Source: Pseudomonadota bacterium
GTDB taxonomy: Bacteria; Pseudomonadota; Alphaproteobacteria; Rhizobiales; Xanthobacteraceae
Length of the DNA: 5,679 nucleotides
NCBI GenBank assembly: GCA_023431725.1
Contig: JAEYVN010000123.1
Coordinates: 1 to 5,679 of the forward strand
Direction of reading: 5' to 3'
Made by a program: the position numbers and the translations under genes. The first letter of the stretch is position 1; every line of letters starts with the position of its first letter. This document shows positions 1 to 5,253 of this stretch, one piece after another. The notes below the pieces were generated by a model. It did not search any database and was not told where the DNA came from. It was given only the letters and a program-made list of their open reading frames with translations.

Positions 1-552
1 CAGAACCTTCGGCGCATATTGGGAATCGATCAGCACGACGTCAACGCCATCGCGCTTGAGCCGATCGAGGCCTTCGGTGATCAACGTGCCGGCCTCGTCG
101 AGCGAACGGTCGAGCAGCAGCGCGTTGGTGCCGACCTGCCACAACACGAGATCGGGCTTTTCCCCGATCACATTCTTTTCGAAACGCGCCATCATTTCCG
201 TCGCGTCTTCGCCATTCGCGCCGTGATTGATGACGTTGATCGCGACTGACGGGTAGCGCTCCTTCAATTCCACGGCGAGACGGCTGGGATAGGATGCGGC
301 CGGCGATGACGCGCCGGCGCCGGCCGTGGATGACGAGCCGATGGCGACGATTTTCAGCGGCGCATTCGCAGAGATCTGGCGGGCCGTGCGCGGTAGCGCC
401 CCGGTGAGTTGCGTGAGATCGGATGGACCTGCGCAGGTCATCGCCTGTTTGGCGGGCTGTTCATCAGCGGCGACCGCGGGAACCGACAGAACGAACGTAC
501 AGATCGCCAGCGCTGCCCGCCCGATATGCGGGCCGAAGGTCTGAAAAATCAT
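1..552 (-). CDS. Exported SGNH/GDSL-family hydrolase, 3' end missing
   Basis: The minus strand is open from an ATG at 552-550 to the window edge, giving 184 residues; the C-terminus lies outside. Residues 12-29 form a hydrophobic stretch ending in AVAA, consistent with a Sec signal peptide cleaved near residue 29, so the enzyme probably works in the periplasm. SGNH blocks are visible. Block I is IGSSSTAG (71-78), with Ser74 as likely nucleophile and Ser replacing the Asp of the usual GDS. Block II is HGANGED (110-116), with Gly111. Block III is VGTN (140-143), with Asn143 as oxyanion residue. The block V Asp-x-x-His should lie beyond the edge. The start has AAGGA about 12 bases upstream, and an in-frame TAA upstream excludes extension to an ATG at 612. 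The gene lies 115 bases downstream of the OpgC-like acyltransferase on the same strand, so co-transcription is plausible. SGNH enzymes can be esterases or O-acyltransferases, and the substrate cannot be read from the sequence. Confidence 0.88.
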   Translation of the reverse strand, partial: MIFQTFGPHIGRAALAICTFVLSVPAVAADEQPAKQAMTCAGPSDLTQLTGALPRTARQISANAPLKIVAIGSSSTAGAGASSPAASYPSRLAVELKERYPSVAINVINHGANGEDATEMMARFEKNVIGEKPDLVLWQVGTNALLLDRSLDEAGTLITEGLDRLKRDGVDVVLIDSQYAPKVL

Positions 553-667
553 ATCGGAATATTTTCCTTAGAAATCCGTGCGCTTCAAACGACCGTCTTT
601 GGATACCGCCATCCTGTTCCATTAATCTTGCCATTTCCCCGCCGGCCGCGTCGACACCTATTCGTGG

Positions 668-1864
668 TTACTTGAGCGTGTATCCACCTGCGATATCGGC
701 GTCGGCCATGCGTCGCCCCTCGAAGCCGTACTTCTTGTTGAATGTCTTGAAGAAATTGAGCCAGGCGGCGAGCGCGACCATGAGCGCAATGCCGATCAGG
801 CTGACGGCGACATGGGTCAGCCAGCCGCCCGATGTTTCGGTGATGATGAAATGGCCGGCCGAGGAGAGATAGACGCCGAGGCAGAACACCTCGAGCGAAT
901 GCTGGCCGCACAGGACCGCCGGCCTGAGCCAGCGGGACCGCAGCGCGCTCCAGTCCTTTGGAACCAGCCAAGCGGCCAGCACGGCATAGCAGAGGAAGTG
1001 GATGAAGCGCAGCGGATCGAGATTGGTCTTGTCGATCGGATAGAGGAAGTCGTGCAGCCATCCCGGCTTGAATTGGCTGAGCGTCGGGTAATGCCAGGAC
1101 CGCACGATCAGGAAGGCGAAGATCAGATAGAGGATCGCCAGCACGATGGTGACTGGCGATTTCAGCAGCGGGCCGAGCTTTTCCGCGCCGCCGATCGCAC
1201 ACCATGCGCCGAACACGAACAGCAGTTGCCAGTGCAGTGGGTTGATGACCCAATAGCCCTGCGGATAGGCGGTGAAGTGCCATTCGAAATAGCCAGCTGC
1301 GACATACAGCGCGAGCGACAGCATCAGCGTGGCGATTGGCGCGCGCAGCAACATCCATAGCGCAAGCGGGAAGGTGAGCAGCAGCACGATATAGACCGGC
1401 AGGATGTCCATATTCGCCGGGTTGAACATCAGCACCAGGGCGCGCGGCAGCGTCACGTCCGGCTGCTGCAGCAGGTCGACGATATTCATTTCTTCGGCGA
1501 ACAGCGGGTTTTCGAAGGTGCGAGCCACATAGGCCACATGCGCGAAGAACATTGCCAGCAGGAAGATATACGCGATGTAAAGCTGCCAGACCCGTTTCAT
1601 GATGCGCGCGGACGCGATCAGGAAGCCTTCGTTCTGCATTGCCCGCGAATAGGCGAAGGCGGCCGAATAGCCGGAGATGAACACGAAAATTTCGGCCGCG
1701 TCACTGAAGCCGTAGTTGCGGACCGTGACATTGCCGAGAATGTTGTTGGGGATGTGATCGACGAAGATCAGCCACAGCGCCAGCCCGCGGAAGAAATCAA
1801 GACGCAGATCACGCTCGTGCGTCTGGCCTGACGCGCCACGTGTTTTCTCCGTCGCCATGTGCAT
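668..1864 (-). CDS. opgC: OpgC-family integral membrane acyltransferase
   Basis: The 398-residue protein is strongly hydrophobic, with about ten membrane segments by eye. These include roughly 27-42, 56-74, 92-112, 155-173, 176-192, 211-225, 237-254, 286-301, 322-340 and 348-369. The N-terminal RDLRLDFFRGLALWLIFVDH (18-37), FSDAAEIFVFISGYS (53-67), NPLHWQLLFVFGAW (208-221) and GQHSLEVFCLGVYLS (320-334) are typical of the OpgC family. Characterised OpgC proteins transfer succinyl groups onto osmoregulated periplasmic glucans. Arg/Asp in RLDFFRG and the His of VDH are the conserved charged positions I would expect to be functional. I chose the ATG at 1864 because AGGTG lies 10 bases upstream; a second ATG at 1858 is possible and changes only two residues. 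No opgG or opgH gene lies in the window, so glucan is an inferred substrate and another acyl donor or acceptor is possible. The SGNH hydrolase follows on the same strand. Confidence 0.87.
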   Translation of the reverse strand: MHMATEKTRGASGQTHERDLRLDFFRGLALWLIFVDHIPNNILGNVTVRNYGFSDAAEIFVFISGYSAAFAYSRAMQNEGFLIASARIMKRVWQLYIAYIFLLAMFFAHVAYVARTFENPLFAEEMNIVDLLQQPDVTLPRALVLMFNPANMDILPVYIVLLLTFPLALWMLLRAPIATLMLSLALYVAAGYFEWHFTAYPQGYWVINPLHWQLLFVFGAWCAIGGAEKLGPLLKSPVTIVLAILYLIFAFLIVRSWHYPTLSQFKPGWLHDFLYPIDKTNLDPLRFIHFLCYAVLAAWLVPKDWSALRSRWLRPAVLCGQHSLEVFCLGVYLSSAGHFIITETSGGWLTHVAVSLIGIALMVALAAWLNFFKTFNKKYGFEGRRMADADIAGGYTLK

Positions 1865-1996
1865 GGTCCGAAAACACCTGCGATGGTCCGCTTAGTTCCA
1901 CTGGCGCGGTGCGGCATTTTTTCCCGTGACGCGCAAACGGGAACCTGACACGCAGAGATGACTTGTCGCTATCGTGCCTGCCTGATGAGGTCGCTG
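1865..1996. promoter_or_regulatory. Divergent intergenic region with inverted and direct repeats
   Basis: This 132-base stretch must hold the start signals for the minus-strand acyltransferase and the plus-strand methyltransferase. It contains a perfect 7-base inverted repeat, TTCCCGT (1921-1927) and ACGGGAA (1937-1943), separated by 9 bases; the T run lies on the wrong side for a plus-strand terminator. An 8-base direct repeat, ATGGTCCG, occurs at 1863-1870 and 1883-1890, exactly 20 bases apart. I could not find a convincing -35/-10 pair on either strand. GGAAC occurs once on each strand (plus 1940-1944; minus 1899-1895), as in the -35 of alphaproteobacterial EcfG promoters, but a matching -10 at proper spacing is poor. 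The symmetry is seen; an operator role is inference. Confidence 0.4.
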
Positions 1997-2629
1997 ATGT
2001 CCGATGCTGCCGTGATCCCCGACGACGACACGATTGCCCGCTGGTATGACGGGAAGGATTTTTCCTGCGACTGGACCACGGGCAACATCCCGATCTGGGC
2101 AAGTCTGCTCCATGAGCATCGCGATCGCGCCGTGCGGGTGCTGGAGATCGGTTCTTGGGAAGGGCGGTCGGCGCTGTTCTTTCTGAACTACCTGCCGAAA
2201 GCGCATATCGTCTGCATCGATCCCTTCGCCGGCAATGTCGAGCATCAGGAAGACGAATATTTCGCCAAGCTCGTCCCGGCCACGGAAGGCCGCTTCGATC
2301 GTAACGTCGTCGATCCGTTCGGCGAGCGGGTCGAAAAGATCAAGGGCGCATCGGGGACCATCGTTCCGCAACTTGCGATTGCCGCCCGGCAATTCGATAT
2401 TGTTTACATCGACGGCAGCCACTATGCAGCCGACGTTTACGCCGATGCCGCATTGATCTGGCCGATTGTTGCACCCGGCGGCATCGTGATCTTTGACGAC
2501 TATAACTGGGATCTGATGGACACCGAGCAGGAGCGGCCCAAGCTCGGCGTCGATACCTTCCTCGCCGGTATTGCGGGGCAGTATCGGCTCATGCATTCGG
2601 ATTACCAGCTGGTGGTCGCAAAATTGTAG
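1997..2629 (+). CDS. Class I SAM-dependent methyltransferase (Methyltransf_24/TylF-like)
   Basis: From the ATG at 1997 the product has 210 residues, a Rossmann-type methyltransferase domain with little else. Motif I, the SAM-binding glycine loop, is VLEIGSWEGRS (48-58). Asp75 in VCIDPF ends strand 2 and should contact the SAM ribose. IDGSHY (138-143) and GGIVIFDDYNW (161-171) match the region where small TylF/NovP-like sugar O-methyltransferases place metal-binding and catalytic acids, so Asp139, Asp167 and Asp168 are candidate metal ligands. There is no signal peptide; it is cytosolic. In-frame ATGs also occur at 1958 and 1985, but only 1997 has a good Shine-Dalgarno (GAGG, 1987-1990, six bases away), and the residues added by earlier starts look non-conserved. 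It is divergent from the acyltransferase and apparently monocistronic. A sugar or small-molecule O-methyl acceptor is inferred from the family only. Confidence 0.85.
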   Translation: MSDAAVIPDDDTIARWYDGKDFSCDWTTGNIPIWASLLHEHRDRAVRVLEIGSWEGRSALFFLNYLPKAHIVCIDPFAGNVEHQEDEYFAKLVPATEGRFDRNVVDPFGERVEKIKGASGTIVPQLAIAARQFDIVYIDGSHYAADVYADAALIWPIVAPGGIVIFDDYNWDLMDTEQERPKLGVDTFLAGIAGQYRLMHSDYQLVVAKL

Positions 2630-2646
2630 GCGCGCGAAAAGCCGAA

Positions 2647-2675
2647 GCTGCAGTGCAGCGATGAAGCGCTCATCG
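2647..2675 (+). other. Two adjacent hairpins just after the methyltransferase stop
   Basis: Two short stems lie 17 bases past the stop codon. GCTGC (2647-2651) pairs with GCAGC (2655-2659) around a three-base loop. CGATGA (2659-2664) pairs with TCATCG (2670-2675) around a five-base loop. They share base 2659, so they are alternatives or stack imperfectly. No T run follows (ATAAAG), so this is not a canonical intrinsic terminator; it may be a 3' end stabiliser or a weak pause. The rest of 2630-2760 holds nothing else I can support. Confidence 0.3.
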
Positions 2676-2769
2676 ATAAAGTTGCGCATATTCGACGCGT
2701 CAATTCCGCGCCCCCTCTTGCCTTCGCCATAAAGCAGGCAGAGCATGCTCCCTCCCGGCGTCTGATCGT

Positions 2770-2793
2770 GGCCGGACGTTCTCCGGTCCTTTT
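2770..2793 (+). terminator. Candidate intrinsic terminator
   Basis: GGCCGGA (2770-2776) pairs with TCCGGTC (2782-2788), seven pairs including one G-T wobble, around a five-base loop. It is followed almost at once by TTTT (2790-2793). The position, 141 bases past the methyltransferase stop and upstream of the EF-G-like gene, fits a terminator that insulates the two. The T run is short, so termination efficiency is uncertain. If real, the promoter for the EF-G-like gene has to lie between 2794 and its ribosome-binding site, a stretch filled mainly by the palindromic repeats. Confidence 0.4.
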
Positions 2794-2811
2794 CGTGTCA
2801 GGCGCCCATCA

Positions 2812-2911
2812 GGCGTGATGCCGAAAAGTGCGAAGCGGTTTTCGGATGACATTACGCCAGACGAAGGCGTGATGCCGAAACCTGCGAAGCGGCTTCGGAT
2901 GACATCGCGCC
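2812..2911. repeat. Two tandem copies of a ~47-base palindromic repeat
   Basis: Copy 1 is 2812-2858 (47 bases) and copy 2 is 2866-2911 (46 bases), in direct orientation with a 7-base spacer. Both begin GGCGTGATGCCGAAA, share TGCGAAGCGG in the centre and TTCGGATGACAT in the right arm, and end CGCC. Each folds on itself. The outer stem GGCGTGATG pairs with CATTACGCC in copy 1 and CATCGCGCC in copy 2, each with one wobble pair. After a four-base ATGA bulge, an inner stem follows: CCGAAAA with TTTTCGG in copy 1 and the shorter CCGAA with TTCGG in copy 2. The loop carries the shared GCGAAGCGG core. This resembles abundant REP-like intergenic palindromes I recall from Bradyrhizobium and Rhodopseudomonas genomes; that match is from memory. 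Copy 2 ends nine bases before the Shine-Dalgarno of the EF-G-like gene. Confidence 0.85.
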
Positions 2912-2919
2912 TACCACAT

Positions 2920-2925
2920 GGGAGG
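2920..2925 (+). promoter_or_regulatory. Strong Shine-Dalgarno of the EF-G-like gene
   Basis: GGGAGG lies five bases before the ATG at 2931 and fixes that codon as the start. It is preferred over the internal ATG at 2979 (Met17), which has only a weak AGG upstream. An ATG at 2918 overlaps this site but is out of frame. Confidence 0.8.
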
Positions 2926-2930
2926 CCTCG

Positions 2931-5006
2931 ATGACGGAAGCGAATGCGAACGGCACAAGAGCCAACGGCAATAGGCCAATGGGTCCCCGGTGCATTGCAT
3001 TGGTGGGCCCTTTTCAGAGCGGCAAGACCACACTTCTCGAAGCAATTCTGGCGCGCACCGGCGCGATCCAGCGGCAGGGCAGCGTCGAAGCGGGCACAAG
3101 CGTCGGCGACAATTCCCGCGAAGCGCGCGATCACCGCATGAGCGTCGAGTTGTCGGTCGCGACAACGTCGTTCATGGACGACAATTACACTTTTATCGAT
3201 TGTCCTGGTTCGATTGAATTCATTCACGACATGCGCGCCGCGTTGCCGGCTGTGGATGCAGCAGTCGTGGTCTGCGAGGCGGACGAGAAGAAGGTTCCTC
3301 AATTGCAGCTCATCCTCCGCGAGCTCGAGGATTTGAAGATTCCCCGTTTCCTGTTTCTCAACAAGATCGACAAGGCCGACAAGCGCCTGCGCGAAACGCT
3401 GCAAATGCTGCAGCCGGCATCGCGCGTGCCGCTGCTGCTTCGGCAAATTCCGATCTGGCGCAACGGCATCGTGACCGGGTTTGTCGATCTCGCGCTGGAG
3501 CGTGCGCATGTCTACAAGGAATATGCGGCATCGCAGGTCATCGAATTGTCGGGGGAGGATCTGGAGCGCGAGAAGACGGCGCGCTTCACCATGCTGGAGA
3601 CGCTGGCCGATCACGATGACGAATTGATGGAGCAACTGCTCGAAGACATTCCGCCGCCGCGGGATCGGGTCTTCGACGATCTTGCCAAGGAGATGCGCGA
3701 CGGACAGGTCTGCCCGGTGCTGATCGGTGTCGCAACACGCACCAACGGCGTGCTGCGGCTGATGAAGGCCTTGCGTCATGAAGCGCCGAATTTCGAGGCC
3801 ACAACCGAACGGCTGGGCATGAAGCCCGGCGGCCATGAAGCCATCGGCTATGTGATGAAGACGATCAACACCGCGCATGGCGGCAAGATGTCGGTCACAC
3901 GCGTGCTGGCGGGCACGATCGGCGACGGCACCACGCTGAATTCGCAGGAGCGCGGCGCCGGGCGCGTATCCGGCGTGTTCAGGATCATGGGGCAGGCCTT
4001 CGAGAAACGCGGCCCGGCGATGGCCGGCGAGACCGTGGCGTTCGGCAAGCTGGACAATGCGAAGACCGGTGACACGTTGTCGTCGGGCAAGGAATTGCCA
4101 GTCCGGCTTGCGGAGGTCGTCGCCTATCCTCCGGTGCTGGCGATTTCCATTGCCGCCAAGGAGCGCAAGGACGATGTGAAACTCGGCCAGGCGCTGAACA
4201 AGCTGGTCGAGGAAGATCCATCGATCACCATCGTGCACAATCCGGACACCCACGAAGTCATTCTGTGGGGGCAGGGCGAAATGCATCTGCGCGTGATCGC
4301 CGAACGGCTGACCGATCGCTTCGGGATCGCCATCGAAAAGCGGCAGCCGCAGGTCGGCTATCGCGAAACGATCAAGAAGACGATCCAGCAGCGCGGCCGT
4401 CATCGCAAGCAATCGGGCGGCCATGGCCAGTTCGGCGACGTGGTGCTCGATATCAAGCCGCTGGAGCGTGGCGCGGGCTTCACCTTTGCCGAGACGATCA
4501 CCGGCGGTGTCGTGCCGAAGAACTACATCCCGTCGGTGGAGGAGGGCGTGCTCGACGGCCTGAAGCAGGGACCGCTCGGCTTCCCGGTCGTCGATGTGTC
4601 GGTGACGCTGGTCGATGGCTCGTATCACACCGTCGATTCATCCGATCAGGCGTTCCGCACCGCCGGCCGTATCGGCATCGTCGAGGCGTTGCCGCATTGC
4701 CATCCGGTGCTGCTGGAGCCGATCCATCAGGTCGAGATCGTCTGCCCCAATGACGCCACCGCCAGGATCAACGCGATCCTGTCCGGGCGGCGCGGGCAGA
4801 TCCTCGGCTTCGACACCCGCGAGGGCTGGCCGGGCTGGGACACCGTGCGCGCGACCATGCCGGAGGCCGAGATCGGTGACCTGATCGTGGAGTTGCGGTC
4901 GGCGACCGCCGGCGTCGGGACCTTCACCTTCCAGTTCGACCATATGGACGAACTCACCGGCCGCGCGGCGGACCACATTGTTGCCTCGCGCCGGGCGGCA
5001 GAATAG
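2931..5006 (+). CDS. fusA2: EF-G paralogue (EF-G2-like translational GTPase) with divergent G domain
   Basis: The 691-residue product has the full five-domain EF-G architecture. The G domain spans about 20-290, domain II 303-388, domain III 398-472, domain IV 475-590 and domain V 593-682. GTP-binding motifs are G1 GPFQSGKT (26-33), G3 DCPGSIEF (90-97), G4 NKID (144-147) and a G5-like GVA (266-268). Several positions depart from housekeeping EF-G. The P-loop AHVDAGKT is GPFQSGKT, switch I RGITI is HRMSV (68-72), and the catalytic His of DTPGH is Ser94. The ribosome-contacting tip of domain IV is kept: GGHGQFGDV (496-504) and DGSYHTVDSSD (562-572), with His566 matching the conserved tip histidine. 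These traits fit the EF-G2 group, whose mycobacterial member was reported to bind GTP without ribosome-dependent GTPase activity. An accessory ribosome-binding or stress role is likelier than being the sole translocase. No rpsL, rpsG or tuf genes flank it, unlike the usual fusA. The first 18 residues are an unstructured Asn/Ala-rich extension. Confidence 0.9.
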   Translation: MTEANANGTRANGNRPMGPRCIALVGPFQSGKTTLLEAILARTGAIQRQGSVEAGTSVGDNSREARDHRMSVELSVATTSFMDDNYTFIDCPGSIEFIHDMRAALPAVDAAVVVCEADEKKVPQLQLILRELEDLKIPRFLFLNKIDKADKRLRETLQMLQPASRVPLLLRQIPIWRNGIVTGFVDLALERAHVYKEYAASQVIELSGEDLEREKTARFTMLETLADHDDELMEQLLEDIPPPRDRVFDDLAKEMRDGQVCPVLIGVATRTNGVLRLMKALRHEAPNFEATTERLGMKPGGHEAIGYVMKTINTAHGGKMSVTRVLAGTIGDGTTLNSQERGAGRVSGVFRIMGQAFEKRGPAMAGETVAFGKLDNAKTGDTLSSGKELPVRLAEVVAYPPVLAISIAAKERKDDVKLGQALNKLVEEDPSITIVHNPDTHEVILWGQGEMHLRVIAERLTDRFGIAIEKRQPQVGYRETIKKTIQQRGRHRKQSGGHGQFGDVVLDIKPLERGAGFTFAETITGGVVPKNYIPSVEEGVLDGLKQGPLGFPVVDVSVTLVDGSYHTVDSSDQAFRTAGRIGIVEALPHCHPVLLEPIHQVEIVCPNDATARINAILSGRRGQILGFDTREGWPGWDTVRATMPEAEIGDLIVELRSATAGVGTFTFQFDHMDELTGRAADHIVASRRAAE

Positions 5007-5036
5007 CCGTTCCTGCGGCCTGAAATCCAAAGGGCG

Positions 5037-5061
5037 GCGCCAATCGTACAAGGGTTGGCGC
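5037..5061 (+). terminator. Inverted repeat after the EF-G-like gene, possible terminator
   Basis: GCGCCAA (5037-5043) and TTGGCGC (5055-5061) form a perfect seven-base stem with an 11-base loop, 30 bases past the stop codon. No T run follows, so it is not a textbook intrinsic terminator. It may mark the 3' end of the transcript or act with Rho. Confidence 0.3.
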
Positions 5062-5117
5062 AGGCCGCGTCGTCGCCGAATAATGCGGGACGCTCAAGAT
5101 TATTCGATCCGGACCGG

Positions 5118-5128
5118 TGTTAGTAACA
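5118..5128. promoter_or_regulatory. Short palindrome upstream of msrP
   Basis: TGTTA (5118-5122) and TAACA (5124-5128) are perfect arms around one central G. The site is AT-rich for this region and lies about 120 bases before the msrP start, in operator-like form. No regulator gene is adjacent, and a chance palindrome of this size cannot be excluded. Confidence 0.2.
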
Positions 5129-5144
5129 TCGGCCGACCGTCAAT

Positions 5145-5174
5145 TTCGCGTCCCGTATCTTCGTGTCCCGTATC
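5145..5174. repeat. Adjacent 15-base tandem repeat upstream of msrP
   Basis: TTCGCGTCCCGTATC (5145-5159) is followed without a spacer by TTCGTGTCCCGTATC (5160-5174), which differs at one base. It lies just upstream of a weak promoter-like pair, TTGCGG (5181-5186) and TATTCG (5204-5209) with a 17-base spacer. A paired activator or repressor site is one reading; slippage duplication is the other. Confidence 0.6.
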
Positions 5175-5232
5175 CGTGATTTGCGGGCACCGCGGACGTC
5201 GCCTATTCGGGGATGAAATACGGAGACCTGCA

Positions 5233-5253
5233 ATGCAGGGAGATTTGCAATGA
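5233..5253 (+). other. Six-codon upstream reading frame overlapping the msrP start
   Basis: ATG at 5233 opens a frame encoding MQGDLQ, whose TGA (5251-5253) overlaps the msrP ATG (5250-5252) in an ATGA junction. It has its own Shine-Dalgarno-like GGAG (5222-5225), seven bases away. The msrP Shine-Dalgarno AGGGAG (5237-5242) lies inside it. A five-base hairpin, CCTGC (5227-5231) with GCAGG (5235-5239), would cover the first part of that site. The arrangement would permit translational coupling, but nothing shows it is translated. Confidence 0.3.

Noticed and set aside
585..1358. A 257-codon minus-strand frame overlapping the acyltransferase in another frame
   Set aside because: Its composition is dominated by Arg and Ala with no motif, whereas the overlapping frame encodes the OpgC membrane protein.
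1940..1965. EcfG-type stress promoter suggested by GGAAC at 1940-1944 (and by GGAAC at 1899-1895 on the minus strand)
   Set aside because: Neither copy has a CGTT-like -10 at the expected spacing; the best matches are off by one or two bases or in sequence, so a promoter call is not supported.
1892..2746. A 284-codon minus-strand frame antisense to the methyltransferase
   Set aside because: No domain is recognisable, it covers the whole methyltransferase and the divergent regulatory region, and the plus strand carries clear SAM-binding motifs.
2812..2911. CRISPR array suggested by the two direct repeats
   Set aside because: There are only two copies, the spacer is seven bases and the units are long self-complementary palindromes, so this is a REP-like repeat pair.
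2700..4628. A 642-codon open frame on the minus strand, antisense to the EF-G-like gene
   Set aside because: Its product is rich in Arg, His, Gln, Leu and Asp with no recognisable domain. It is the usual antisense shadow of a G+C-rich gene with strong third-position bias, and the plus-strand frame is an unmistakable EF-G.
4978..5253. A 91-codon plus-strand frame spanning the gap before msrP
   Set aside because: It starts inside the EF-G-like gene, is Arg/Ser-rich, runs through the tandem repeat and lacks a convincing ribosome-binding site. Only its last six codons form a plausible separate small frame.
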